NCBI GenBank assembly: GCA_000996035.1 | Contig: LBYH01000012.1 | Coordinates: forward strand, 1-32,404 | Direction: 5' to 3' | From: Parcubacteria group bacterium GW2011_GWA2_40_143 | Lineage (GTDB): Bacteria > Patescibacteriota > Minisyncoccia > UBA9983 | Length of the DNA: 32,404 nucleotides | Position numbers and translations under genes: made by a program | Notes under the pieces: model-generated | What the model was told of the DNA's origin: nothing | The model's input: only the letters and a program-made list of their open reading frames with translations | The model's database searches: none | Shown here: positions 15,018 through 23,369 of the stretch, in pieces | Position numbering within the stretch: position 1 is the stretch's first letter | Layout: every line of letters begins with the position of its first letter

Positions 15018-16953
15018 TATTTTCCGGCACAATGTTTACTAATTTGTTTTTTATAAAAATAAACTTTTTTATACCCTTGTCTACTATCCACTTTTTAACA
15101 TTTTCTCTTTTTAATGTCAATACCTTGATTTCTTCTTCGTCCAAATCGGCTTCCGCTTCCATGAGATCTCTCACTTTGCCGTCAATCTGTATGACTATTT
15201 TTACGGTACTGTCTTTCAGTTTTCTTTCATCATATTTCGGCCATTCTTCTTCATGAATTGAACCTTTATTGCCTAAAACTTCTTGCCATATTTCCTCAGA
15301 CATGTGCGGCGCGAAGGGAGCTAATAATTTAATTATCAATTTCCAATCATCAATTTCCAATTCCGGATCCTTTTCCATTTCATTGGTCAATATCATCAAA
15401 GCCGAAATAGCCGTGTTAAATTTGAAACTCTCAATACTTTCCGTAACTTTCTTGACGGTTTTATGGATAAGTTGTTCCAATTTTAAGTTTTTGGTTGCAG
15501 TTTTTAATTTTGAGTTTTGAGTTTTGAGTTTTTTTTGCATTACCCAAATTTTATCTAAAAACCTCTTCACTCCGATAATATTTTTCGTATTCCACGGTAT
15601 TGTCTGCTCAAAAGGACCCATAAACATTTCATACATTCTTAAGGTGTCCGCTCCCCATTCTTTTATGATGTCGTCCGGATTGATGACGTTGCCCCACCTC
15701 TTGCTCATCTTTCTGCCGTCTTCCGCCATTATAAGGCCGACATTGAAGAGTTTGGCAAAAGGCTCACCGCCGCTTACAATGCCGATGTCATTTAAAAACT
15801 TATGCCAAAAGCGAGCGTAAATAAGATGTCTCGTGGCGTGTTCCGCCCCGCCCACGTACACATCCACGGGCATCCAAAAATCTAATGCTGTCTTAATGGT
15901 TTCGTCATTTAAATATTTTTTATTTTTTAGTTTTAATTTTTTAATTCCGAGCGCGTAAGCGAGGTAGTACCAAGAAGAGCCTGCCCATTGGGGCATGGTG
16001 TTGGTTTCTCTTTTGCCTTTGCCGCCACACTTTGGGCATTTTGTATTTACCCACTTGTCTATGGCGGCAAGAGGTGACTCGCCCGTGCCGGTCGGCTCGT
16101 AAGACTTTACTTGCGGCAACTCCACCGGCAAATCTTCTTCCGGTACCGGCACTACGCCGCAAGCATCACAATGAATAAGCGGGATTGGCTCACCCCAATA
16201 TCTTTGACGGGAGAATACCCAGTCTTTTAGTTTGTATGTTATCGCCTTCTTCCCTTTTGCTTTTTTAATGGCTTCATTTTTACCAATCCAATTTCTTTGC
16301 GATTCTTTTATATACTCCGGCCAATCAAGCTCATCAAGATCGTTTAGCAGCCTGTCGGCATAATCGGTAATTTTGAGCACCCATTGTCTCATTGGCTTTT
16401 GCTCTATCTTGGTTTCGCATCTCTCGCACTTGTCACCATCCAAATCTTCGTTGGCCAGTCCGGTCTTGCAAGAAGGGCACCAGTTTATCGGCTCGTAAGA
16501 TTCGTAAGCCAAGCCATTTTTATACATCTGCAGAAAAATCCATTGCGTCCATCTATAATATTCCGGATCGGTGGTGTTTATCTCCCTGCTCCAATCATAA
16601 TCAAAACCAATCTGCTCAAGTTGATCTTTAAACCTCTTGATATTTTTATCGGTCGCGATTTTCGGATGTATCTTGTTTTTAATGGCGTAGTTCTCCGCCG
16701 GCAAACCGAAGGCGTCCCAGCCCATCGGATGGAGTACATTAAAATCATTCATTCTTTTAAAACGAGAATAAATATCCGTGGCAATATATCCTTTTACGTG
16801 CCCCACGTGCAAACCCTCTCCGGACGGGTACGGAAACATATCAAGCGCATAGTATTTGGGTTTTTTAGAATTATCCTGAGTTTTATATATTCCCTCTTTT
16901 TCCCAGTGCTTTCGCCACTTCTTTTCCGCTTTTTTGTGATCGTATTTTTTCAT
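14998..16953 (-). CDS. leuS: Leucyl-tRNA synthetase lacking the CP1 editing domain
   Basis: Class Ia synthetase for tRNA-Leu. Motifs are HVGH (49-52, in FPYPSGEGLHVGH) and KMSKR (415-419). Zinc-binding cysteines appear as CPSC with CERC (about 159-179) and CPKC (about 306-309). It is only 651 residues against roughly 800-870 normally. NWIG (221-224) is followed only 16 residues later by KLKDWVFSRQRYWG (241-254). In ordinary LeuRS an editing domain of about 180 residues with a T-rich 'TTRPDT' motif sits there, and no such motif occurs here. Low-complexity inserts are also visible (LKTQNSKLKT at about 475-485; LEIDDWKLIIK). The stop overlaps the next gene. Confidence 0.95.
   Translation of the reverse strand: MKKYDHKKAEKKWRKHWEKEGIYKTQDNSKKPKYYALDMFPYPSGEGLHVGHVKGYIATDIYSRFKRMNDFNVLHPMGWDAFGLPAENYAIKNKIHPKIATDKNIKRFKDQLEQIGFDYDWSREINTTDPEYYRWTQWIFLQMYKNGLAYESYEPINWCPSCKTGLANEDLDGDKCERCETKIEQKPMRQWVLKITDYADRLLNDLDELDWPEYIKESQRNWIGKNEAIKKAKGKKAITYKLKDWVFSRQRYWGEPIPLIHCDACGVVPVPEEDLPVELPQVKSYEPTGTGESPLAAIDKWVNTKCPKCGGKGKRETNTMPQWAGSSWYYLAYALGIKKLKLKNKKYLNDETIKTALDFWMPVDVYVGGAEHATRHLIYARFWHKFLNDIGIVSGGEPFAKLFNVGLIMAEDGRKMSKRWGNVINPDDIIKEWGADTLRMYEMFMGPFEQTIPWNTKNIIGVKRFLDKIWVMQKKLKTQNSKLKTATKNLKLEQLIHKTVKKVTESIESFKFNTAISALMILTNEMEKDPELEIDDWKLIIKLLAPFAPHMSEEIWQEVLGNKGSIHEEEWPKYDERKLKDSTVKIVIQIDGKVRDLMEAEADLDEEEIKVLTLKRENVKKWIVDKGIKKFIFIKNKLVNIVPENNANTHI
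15338..15362. repeat. AT-rich repeat unit shared with mnmA, in leuS
   Basis: This 25-nt stretch encodes part of ELEIDDWKLII in leuS and matches 10310-10334 in mnmA at 24 of 25 bases when reverse-complemented. The two copies lie in frame in two unrelated genes and in opposite orientation. A second low-complexity tract at about 15484-15540 (tandem TTTTGAG units) encodes LKTQNSKLKT. Confidence 0.68.
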
Positions 16954-16977
16954 AGGATACTAAAACAATACCACGAA

Positions 16978-17011
16978 AAAGACTTTTCCGCCAGCTGGCG
17001 GAAAAGTCTTT
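16978..17011 (-). terminator. Rho-independent terminator between the 185-aa membrane protein gene and leuS
   Basis: A 34-nt perfect palindrome (AAAGACTTTTCCGCCAG and its complement) lies between two minus-strand genes. On the minus strand it is followed by a T run (CTTTTTCG). It is positioned to end the transcript of the gene at 17042-17599 before leuS. It is symmetrical, but the plus strand has only TTT after it. Confidence 0.8.
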
Positions 17012-17041
17012 CAAATCTTACTCTTGCTGAATTTAGTGTTT

Positions 17042-17599
17042 CTACTCCCCCTTAAATTTTTTCACGGCTATATAGATAAGCACGGCCAAGGCTATGCCAA
17101 GCACGATAAATCGTAAGTAGTCATCCATCTCTGACCAGAATCTTATAGTACCTATTATTACCGAGAGAAGACCGCCATAAATAAAAGATACGGACAAAGA
17201 CCCTATTGTGGATATCACCAATCCGGCAACAAGAAACGCCACGCCGAAACTCACCAAGACAATGAAAACATTGCGCTGATAAATTTCTCGCGCGTCTTCG
17301 TATTGCTTCCTGCAAGTATAATCAATATCACACCAACCGGCCGGCTCTTGCTGTATCCCCGTAACGATCGGCTGCGTGATTTCTCTGGTTTTTATCATTG
17401 ACTGATTGGCCGTCCAAGCGCCGCCTCCGGCTTCACAAATCTCTTGAGTATCATACACCTGAGACCATCTTCCTTCCAGACAAAAATCTGTATAATCTGG
17501 CGCATCGTAGAAAGTGGCGATACCGAAATTTATAAAAAGATTAAGTACAATAATAATCCCCAAAATAATCCCTATTTTTTTAAAATTTATCAATTTCAT
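17042..17599 (-). CDS. Multi-pass membrane protein with Cys-containing extracytoplasmic loop, unknown
   Basis: A 185-residue protein I cannot assign. It has an N-terminal hydrophobic helix (about 8-29). A loop of about 75 residues follows with Cys pairs (TDFCLEGRW, EICEAGGGAW, GWCDIDYTC), which suggests disulfides outside the membrane. Three further helices lie at about 112-134, 136-152 and 160-178, before a basic tail. It starts 10 nt after the ychF stop on the same strand, so it could be read through from ychF, and it is followed by the terminator at 16978-17011. Confidence 0.6.
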   Translation of the reverse strand: MKLINFKKIGIILGIIIVLNLFINFGIATFYDAPDYTDFCLEGRWSQVYDTQEICEAGGGAWTANQSMIKTREITQPIVTGIQQEPAGWCDIDYTCRKQYEDAREIYQRNVFIVLVSFGVAFLVAGLVISTIGSLSVSFIYGGLLSVIIGTIRFWSEMDDYLRFIVLGIALAVLIYIAVKKFKGE

Positions 17600-17609
17600 A
17601 ATGATAATA

Positions 17610-18650
17610 TCATACTCTAAATTCTATCACATCGCCGTCTTTTACTATGTATTCTTTGCCTTCAGTGCGGACGAGGCCTTTTTCGCGAGCTTTGGCGTAG
17701 GAACCGGTATCAAGCAAATCTTGCCAACCTATCACATCCGCTCTGATGAATTTTTCTCTGAAGTCGGTATGGATAGCCACTCCTGCTTCCGGCGCGGTGG
17801 AATTTTGTTTTATTGTCCAAGCTCTTGTCTCGTCTTCTCCGGTAGTAAAAAAATTCATGAGTCCGAGGAGTTTATAAGCTTCCACTATCAGATTATTTAT
17901 TTTACTCTCCACACCAAGCTCTTTTTTATCTTCCGCGCTCATGTCCGCCATGTCTTCTTCCGTTTTAATATCCAGCGCCACGTAATTTTTATTTTTAAGA
18001 TCATCCTGCACGCTATCTCCCTCCAGCATATTATACACATACAAAATCGGCTTCAAAGAGAGAAGGTGCATGTCTTTTACCAAAAGCGTTTCCTCTTCAC
18101 TTAAGCCGCAATCGCGAGCCAGCTTGCCGGCCTCCAGTCCGCTCTTAACCCTACCCGCAATTTCCAATTTTTTAACCGCTTCTTTGTTGCCTGTTTTCGC
18201 CTCCCTTTCCAAACCGGCGACTCTTTTGGTGGCTGTTTCAAGATCAGCGAGAATAAGTTCTGTCTCAATCACTCCGATATCATTTTGCGGATTAACTTCA
18301 TTATGCACGTGAATTATTTTGTCGTTTTTAAACACCCTCACCACTTGCGCGATAGCGTCTACCTCGCGAATATTGGCAAGAAATTTATTACCCAAACCTT
18401 CCCCTTCAGAAGCGCCTTTGACGAGTCCGGCGATATCCACAAACTCCACCACCGCCGGCACCACTTTTTTGGACTTGGAAAATTCCGCCAACTTTTTCAC
18501 TCTTTCGTCCGGCACCTCCACCACGCCCACGCTCGGATCAATAGTGCAGAAAGGATAATTGGCGATATCCACCTGCTTTTTGGTAAGCACCTTAAAAAGC
18601 GTGGACTTCCCCACGTTTGGCAAACCGACAATTCCGATAGATAAACTCAT
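17610..18650 (-). CDS. ychF: YchF/OLA1-family ribosome-associated ATPase
   Basis: Conserved P-loop NTPase that prefers ATP and associates with ribosomes. The Walker A motif GLPNVGKS is at 9-16. [17 protein letters not shown] and [20 protein letters not shown] (switch II) are intact. The C-terminal TGS-like domain ends [15 protein letters not shown]. Length is 346 residues, slightly under the usual ~363. A diverged fragment of a ychF 3' end lies at 28196-28291. The promoter at 18658-18666 suggests leaderless expression. Confidence 0.96.
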   Translation of the reverse strand: MSLSIGIVGLPNVGKSTLFKVLTKKQVDIANYPFCTIDPSVGVVEVPDERVKKLAEFSKSKKVVPAVVEFVDIAGLVKGASEGEGLGNKFLANIREVDAIAQVVRVFKNDKIIHVHNEVNPQNDIGVIETELILADLETATKRVAGLEREAKTGNKEAVKKLEIAGRVKSGLEAGKLARDCGLSEEETLLVKDMHLLSLKPILYVYNMLEGDSVQDDLKNKNYVALDIKTEEDMADMSAEDKKELGVESKINNLIVEAYKLLGLMNFFTTGEDETRAWTIKQNSTAPEAGVAIHTDFREKFIRADVIGWQDLLDTGSYAKAREKGLVRTEGKEYIVKDGDVIEFRV

Positions 18651-18657
18651 GCGCTAA

Positions 18658-18666
18658 ACTCTAGCA
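18658..18666 (-). promoter_or_regulatory. Extended -10 promoter for ychF
   Basis: On the minus strand TGCTAGAGT ends 7 nt before the ychF ATG (18650). The layout resembles those at valS, ddl and the XRE gene. No Shine-Dalgarno lies in the 7-nt interval, so a leaderless transcript is likely. Confidence 0.42.
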
Positions 18667-18720
18667 TTTTTTAAGAAAAAAGAAAGATTCCTGACGCTTT
18701 TTTTAGAATTTAATAAAATT

Positions 18721-19392
18721 TTAAGGCCTATTTTGCAAAAGATTATGTTGATTTTTATATATAATTAATATTAAAATTACAGCTAAAAATAAAACTAAAA
18801 GTTTTATAAAAAAAATTACATATCGTTCCTCAAGTAAAATAATCATCAAGTTTATTGCTATAAACAAAAACTTACCCTCGGTTGGCCCTATTTTAAAGTA
18901 CGCTATTTTAAATCTATTTGTTATGGCAAGGTATAAAAAAGAATTTGTCATGAAACTGCAGGACACCACAAGAGACGAGGCTAAAAGATATCCATTAAAA
19001 GAAGATAGAACTAAAGAATATCCTATGATTATCGCTATCAAAAAAAAATAATCCAGTATGTGGTCTATATAAAAATTCCAATATTTTTTAATATTTTTTT
19101 CTCTTTTTTCAATTTCTATATCAAGAGCATCTGTTAGGCAATGAAAAATTATCACCACCGAACTAGCCAAAAGCCATAGATAATTATATTGTGCCAAAAA
19201 ACTAAATATTATTATTAACAAACTCCAAAGTATTGTAATTAGCGTTAGATGAGACGATTTTATAAAACGAGGTACTATTAATGAAATTTTCTCCAGAAAT
19301 AATTTTTCATAATTCGCAAAAAAAGAATGTTGAATTTTTTCAAATTTAATAAGATTGTTTTTGTTTTCAGAATTTAAAGAATGCATGCTCAA
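18721..19392 (-). CDS. CDP-alcohol phosphotransferase-like membrane protein with degenerate motif
   Basis: A 223-residue protein with about six hydrophobic helices. The family motif D-x2-D-G-x2-A-R-x8-G-x3-D-x3-D is only partly present. Its counterpart begins LTDALDIEIEK and ends YIDHILD: the Asp positions are kept, but G, A, R and the second G are replaced and the spacing is one residue longer. The later FKIGPTEGKF resembles the GPTE motif of choline/ethanolamine phosphotransferases. It could attach a polar head group to a lipid or glycan, or be inactive. The gene overlaps the upstream glycosyltransferase by 4 nt and is AT-rich, like the whole cassette to 21410. Confidence 0.62.
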   Translation of the reverse strand: MSMHSLNSENKNNLIKFEKIQHSFFANYEKLFLEKISLIVPRFIKSSHLTLITILWSLLIIIFSFLAQYNYLWLLASSVVIIFHCLTDALDIEIEKREKNIKKYWNFYIDHILDYFFLIAIIIGYSLVLSSFNGYLLASSLVVSCSFMTNSFLYLAITNRFKIAYFKIGPTEGKFLFIAINLMIILLEERYVIFFIKLLVLFLAVILILIIYKNQHNLLQNRP

Positions 19393-20403
19393 GTTCGGCT
19401 AATATTTTTGGAAAAATTACTTAAAATTTGTTGATATAAAAATATATGCTGGAGATAAATTTTTTCCCATGAGTATTTTTTAGATTCTTGGATGCCTTTT
19501 TTCACCATTTTATTATACTCTTTCTTGTTAATATTTAATTTACCCCATACTTGTTCAAAATCATCAACCAAAAAACCGGTCTTTCCATCCTCTATTATCT
19601 CTCCAGCTGATGTATTTTTATGGGCAATGACGGGAGTTCCACAGGCGAGAGACTCGAGCACAACATTGCCAAATGTATCTGTCTTGCTTGGAAAAACAAA
19701 GAAATCAGCCGATGAATACCAGTATGATAAATCTTCCTGCGTTTGCCTGGGAATAAAAACGGATGTCTTAAATGTCTTTTTAATTCTATTAAGATAACTT
19801 CCCGATCCCACGAAAACAAATTGAATTTTTTTAGAATATATTTTTTGCATATGTTCTTCTGCAAAATACTTTATGGTTTATTGCTCTCTTGATTATATGA
19901 AATCTTTTATTGCGGAGGAATTTTTCTAAATTTTTAGCGCAATGCTCAGTGGGAGCGATAATATCTTTTATGCCACAGTAAAATATTTTTATATATATTT
20001 TAATTATTTTTTCAATGATTATATTTGAGACTACCCTTGCGTAAGCGTCAATGTTGGTATGATGATGGACTACAATTGGTATTTTTCTTTTCCATGCCAA
20101 ATACCTGCCAACTAATCCCATTGTCCCTGGTCCTGAAATTTGGATTATATCAACATTATTAAGCAATTTATCTACTTCCGAAATATTGGGGAAATTCAAA
20201 TAAAAATCAAAATAAGGAAGCTTAATTCCCCATTTTCTTTTTACGGTTATCTTAGAATTGTTTTCGCAATAATCCAAATCGCAATTTATAATGGTAAGTT
20301 TATTATTATCTAACTTGCCAAAATGGGGTATTATACCTTCAAAGTATGATAAAATTCCGTCAAAACTATTGAATGAGTTTTCAGTAAAAATTGCTACGTG
20401 CAT
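19389..20403 (-). pseudogene. GT4-type glycosyltransferase, frameshifted and internally deleted
   Basis: Two minus-strand frames cover one GT-B glycosyltransferase. The N-terminal half (20403 down to 19831, 190 codons) has HVAIFTENSFNSFDGI, VDIIQISGPGTMGLVGRYLA, VHHHTNIDAYAR and IIAPTEHC. The C-terminal half (19850 to 19389) has FVFVGSGSYL, SADFFVFPSKTDTFGNVVLE and SLACGTPVIA, including the E-x7-E nucleotide-sugar region. They meet near 19850 in different frames. About 40 residues expected between them, with the 'GR..EKG' strand, are missing. It looks like a broken gene. A functional split or programmed frameshift is less likely because of the missing segment. It lies between the radical SAM and CDP-alcohol genes. 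Confidence 0.75.
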
Positions 20404-20408
20404 AGAGA

Positions 20409-21410
20409 TTATCCTTTTAATTCGTTTAATATAGCCCTGCTAATTGGTATGAGAGATTTCAAGCCGTTATAATAAACGCTTGATTCGCGTTCGCCTATTT
20501 TTCTGCATTTATCACATTTTTTGGGGCTGAATTTTAAAGACTTTAGGTTATTAATATTGCCGTAGCACTCATCGCTCATCTGACATCTCCATATATTATT
20601 ATTCCAGTCAATATAAAAGAACTTATATCCGGCTCTACAAAAAAATCTTGCCGGTTCTCCTTTTAAGAATCTTATAACCTCACTTAATCCTTCATATGAA
20701 TTAAAAATTCTATATTTTTTTTTCAGTTTTATAAGCTCTTCCGCTATTGGTATCAGTTCGTCATTGGTAAAATGCAAAATTTTCGAATCACTACCTATCT
20801 CGTAGGAAGATTTTGTTGATTTGGTCGGCAATTGAAACGTTGCCTCCTTAAATCCTATTTCAAAAATAAATGACAGTATTTTTTCAATTTCCATGTAATT
20901 ATGCCGAGTAATCGCTGTACTTGACACGGTCTTAATTTGATACTTATTCAGAATCTTTAGATTTTCTATCGTATGCTCTAGAAGATTCGGTATTCCTCTT
21001 ATTTTGTTCATAATATTGGCATCATAATGGTCAATCGATATTCCGACAGAATTTATCCCCGATATCTTGAGCTTTTTTATAACCTCTTCATTTAATGCTT
21101 TCCCATTGGTCACAATACTAACATGCATTTTTTTAGACTTGGCATATTTTATAATCTCATAAATATCTGGATGCAAGAGTGGCTCTCCTCCTCCAAGCAT
21201 TAGGCCAAAAACTCCTATCTTATTAAGTTGATCAATTGCAAACTCGGCATCTTTAAGCGCAGGAAAGGTTTTTTCTTTCGTTGCCCAGATAGAGCAATGC
21301 TCGCATCTTGCATTACACATGTTGGTTAAAGCGTATATTGCAAAAGAGCGTTTTTTAATCAATTCCGGAGCTAGCGACAGAAGCTTTAATTTATCCATAA
21401 TAGTGCTCAT
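20409..21410 (-). CDS. Radical SAM protein with SPASM-like C-terminal cysteines
   Basis: This 333-residue protein binds a [4Fe-4S]-SAM cluster through C32, C36 and C39 (TNMCNARCEHCSIW). GGGEPLLHPDI is the SAM-binding motif, and VSIVTNGKAL and VGISIDHYDA follow. The C-terminus holds five more Cys (C258, C276, C282, C299, C302) in the arrangement FFCRAGYKFF...WRCQMSDEC...CDKC, as in SPASM/Twitch domains with auxiliary clusters. The substrate is unknown. It is the first gene of the AT-rich cassette and starts 5 nt upstream of the glycosyltransferase, so modification of a lipid or glycan is a reasonable guess. Confidence 0.82.
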   Translation of the reverse strand: MSTIMDKLKLLSLAPELIKKRSFAIYALTNMCNARCEHCSIWATKEKTFPALKDAEFAIDQLNKIGVFGLMLGGGEPLLHPDIYEIIKYAKSKKMHVSIVTNGKALNEEVIKKLKISGINSVGISIDHYDANIMNKIRGIPNLLEHTIENLKILNKYQIKTVSSTAITRHNYMEIEKILSFIFEIGFKEATFQLPTKSTKSSYEIGSDSKILHFTNDELIPIAEELIKLKKKYRIFNSYEGLSEVIRFLKGEPARFFCRAGYKFFYIDWNNNIWRCQMSDECYGNINNLKSLKFSPKKCDKCRKIGERESSVYYNGLKSLIPISRAILNELKG

Positions 21411-21673
21411 GTGGTTTTATTTGTGTATTTAATTATAATTCTTCTTTTGTTTGTATTATCTGTATTGATTTAGCTCAAGTTTTACAACTTTTATATCTTA
21501 AATTTTATCGCCTTGCCGTCTTTAAATTACCCGGCCATTCTTTCATTAACTTTATCGTATGCGATTTTTCGTTTTTTCGCAAATAATGCCACGGCACTCA
21601 CGTAAGCTTGTTCTACATTGGATGTCTAACAGTATCATAACCAAAGAAAGGTTCCTGATCAAATCAAAGGATC
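21411..21673. other. Gene-poor stretch before the RAYT element, with a possible decayed minus-strand reading frame
   Basis: No intact gene was found. On the minus strand, about 21494-21620 reads VEQAYVSAVALFAKKRKIAY, then DKVNERMAG, an in-frame TAA, and FKDGKAIKFKI before a further stop. Another frame reads EPFFGYDTVRHPM before a stop (about 21614-21660). These look like scraps of one or more former genes that I cannot identify. They adjoin the left end of the transposon. Confidence 0.35.
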
Positions 21674-22406
21674 AAAGGGGTCAGGTACCTTTGATTTGCC
21701 TCCCCCTCTTTCGTATAGTTGCTTTTAACCCATACCTGTCGATCATCGCAACACTCCACGCATCAGATCCAAACGGCTTCCCTCTGTCTACCGAATACCG
21801 TATCATTTCTTCTTCCTTTTCATTCATCGGCATATTCACAAAGGTAAGATAATTCTTTGGTGTTTCAATCGGCCACACGGCAAGCAGTTTTTGTTTCTTA
21901 AGGTTTCCTGATAGTTGTCTTGATAGACTTGAGAAATTCCAGTTTTCTACTTTTCTCACCAATTTTGCCCGCAAAGGATTTCTTTCCACATAACGAATTA
22001 CGGCAAGAAGATGCTTGTCCCCTTGAATTAAAAAAGATTTATATCGTCCTTGATACAAGTGCCCCGTACCGATCGTTCCATTTTTTGTGTGCCAGCGCTG
22101 TGTATGCGTGAGAGTGAGCCACTGCATAAATTTCTGCAGATCATTATCTTTAAATGTTTGTAGTACCAAATGAAAATGATTTGGCATTAAGCAATAGGCG
22201 AGAATCCCTACCCCGAACTTTTCTTGCGCTTCTTCAAGAATTAACTCGAAAAGTTCATAATCTTCCTCTGTAAAAAAAATGGGTAGTCGTGCATTTGCAC
22301 GATTGATCACATGATAAATTTCTCCACCGACATCAATGCGAGGTATTCGTGGCATTGTTGTATTGTATCTTAGAATAATCCAAAATCAAAGGTACCTGAC
22401 CCCTTT
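21674..22406 (-). mobile_element. RAYT-type (IS200/IS605-like Y1) element with perfect 24-nt inverted ends
   Basis: The left end (21674-21697) and right end (22383-22406) are exact reverse complements over 24 nt; the core on the left is AAAGGGGTCAGGTACC. Each end contains the palindrome AAAGGTACCTTT. They enclose one HUH/Y1 transposase gene. The element sits between unrelated gene remnants: a T5orf172-like tail begins 13 nt past the right end. A related, degenerate left end occurs at 28305-28345. Confidence 0.85.
21681..22355 (-). CDS. REP-associated tyrosine transposase (RAYT, TnpA_REP)
   Basis: Single-strand DNA transposase of the HUH superfamily, 224 residues. HUH is H60-F-H62 in YCLMPNHFHLVLQ. 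The catalytic Tyr is Y122 in IRYVERNPLRAKLV. The family start MPRIPRIDVGGEIYHVINR and GTGHLYQGRYKSF are also clear. The stop codon and the last five codons (QIKGT) lie inside the left inverted end, so the repeat is partly coding. All key residues are present and no frameshift is seen, so the protein may be active. GC content differs little from neighbouring scraps. Confidence 0.93.
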   Translation of the reverse strand: MPRIPRIDVGGEIYHVINRANARLPIFFTEEDYELFELILEEAQEKFGVGILAYCLMPNHFHLVLQTFKDNDLQKFMQWLTLTHTQRWHTKNGTIGTGHLYQGRYKSFLIQGDKHLLAVIRYVERNPLRAKLVRKVENWNFSSLSRQLSGNLKKQKLLAVWPIETPKNYLTFVNMPMNEKEEEMIRYSVDRGKPFGSDAWSVAMIDRYGLKATIRKRGRQIKGT

Positions 22407-22418
22407 AACCAAGAATAA

Positions 22419-22550
22419 ATCGAAAATTACATTGAAAAAATCTACGATTTTTGCTATGCTTGCTTTGAATCAAAAAGAATGAATGGGGAATGGTTTGATC
22501 TAAACTCCGCTGACTTAAAAGCATTTAAGCGGTGGAAGAAAATCGTCTAA
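22419..22550 (+). pseudogene. C-terminal remnant of a T5orf172/GIY-YIG-like protein
   Basis: An open plus-strand frame without its own start reads IENYIEKIYDFCYACFESKR, then MNGEWFDLNSADLKAFKRW, and stops at 22550. The block with NGEWF and the following L-x-K pattern resembles the end of T5orf172-type GIY-YIG proteins. It begins just after a TAA and 13 nt beyond the RAYT right end, so the upstream part is gone. Family assignment from 43 residues is tentative. Confidence 0.45.
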
Positions 22551-22557
22551 TAAATTT

Positions 22558-22857
22558 ATGGCAAAAAGAAAAGAACCAGAAAAAATAGAAGCAAATCTGT
22601 CATACCAACAAATGGAGACGGCTATTCAGAAAATTGATAGAAGAATAGCCGACCTTGAAAGTTTTGATGTTGATTCTGTGACAGACGCTTCGGAGACGGA
22701 CGAACAAAAAGGATTCATGATGATGTTCGCCGGAGCTGTTGCCGGTTTAAGAAATCCGCGTGCTCACAAAATTATTAAGGATGACCCTGAAATGGCACTG
22801 GAATTTATTGCTTTTGTTAGCTTGCTCGCAAAGTTAGTAGATAAGAGTTCAAAATAA
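22558..22857 (+). pseudogene. TIGR02391/Ymh-type HEPN protein with large in-frame internal deletion
   Basis: The 99-codon frame joins two recognisable ends of a family that is normally about 250-300 residues. The N-terminus is MAKRKEPEKIEANLSYQQME, then AIQKIDRRIADLE. The C-terminus is DEQKGFMMMFAGAVAGLRNP, then RAHKIIKDDPEMALEFIAF and SLLAKLVDK. LRNPRAH contains the R-x4-H RNase motif of HEPN proteins. The middle helices, joined around residues 38-46, are missing. The frame is open, so a small protein could still be made, but a stable HEPN fold is unlikely. It begins 7 nt after the previous remnant's stop and ends 2 nt before the HIT gene. Confidence 0.65.
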
Positions 22858-22859
22858 TT

Positions 22860-23369
22860 ATGGCAAAATACGAGGCAACAACAAAAGATAACAAATGTAT
22901 TTTCTGTGAAATTTCCGCTGGAAATATCAAAACAGCAGGGCTGTTCTGGGAGGATGAAGAATTTATGGCTTGGCTCGCCATTGATCCAAATACAAAAGGT
23001 TTTTCGTGTGTCATTCCAAATCAACATTTTGGAAGCGATGTTTTGAAAATGCCAGACGATGTCTTACAAAGATTTATTATCGCTTCCAAAAAAGTTGCAA
23101 GTATACTGGAAAATTATTTTGACGATGTTGGACGAGTTGGATTGATGATGGAAGGAACTGGAATTGACCACGCACATATTAAACTTGTTCCGCTTCACGG
23201 AACAGAAAACTTGAAGAAAGGTATTTGGAAGCAAGTTTTGAGTGGAAAAGAATTTTGGTTTGATAAATACGAGGGTTGGATTTCTTCGGGAAGTGGACCA
23301 ATGGCTGACCCCGAAGAATTGAAAAAACTTGCTTCTGACATTCGACAACATTATGGAAATAAAAAATAA
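22860..23369 (+). CDS. HIT-family protein with a modified histidine triad
   Basis: HIT proteins hydrolyse or transfer nucleoside phosphates. This one has 169 residues, a CxxC zinc pair (C13, C16: NKCIFCEI), the central strand 'FSCVIPNQHFGSDVLKMPDD' and the triad region GIDHAHIKLVPLHG. The canonical H-x-H-x-H-x-x reads H104-A-H106-I-K108: the third His is Lys, although the catalytic second His is retained. I believe this Lys variant occurs in a subfamily, so loss of activity should not be assumed. Among the damaged genes of 22.4-23.9 kb it is the only one that looks complete. It overlaps the next remnant by 17 nt. Confidence 0.82.
   Translation: MAKYEATTKDNKCIFCEISAGNIKTAGLFWEDEEFMAWLAIDPNTKGFSCVIPNQHFGSDVLKMPDDVLQRFIIASKKVASILENYFDDVGRVGLMMEGTGIDHAHIKLVPLHGTENLKKGIWKQVLSGKEFWFDKYEGWISSGSGPMADPEELKKLASDIRQHYGNKK

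Noticed and set aside
16384-17055. 223-codon plus-strand frame opposite leuS
   Set aside because: Antisense to conserved LeuRS sequence including HVGH; the hydrophobic look comes from reversed Lys/Glu codons.
17514-18104. 196-codon plus-strand frame opposite ychF
   Set aside because: Antisense to a highly conserved gene, His/Phe-rich, with no recognisable motif.
19389-20403. Programmed frameshift joining the two glycosyltransferase halves
   Set aside because: There is no slippery heptamer plus structure at the joint, and about 40 expected residues are absent, which a frameshift cannot restore.
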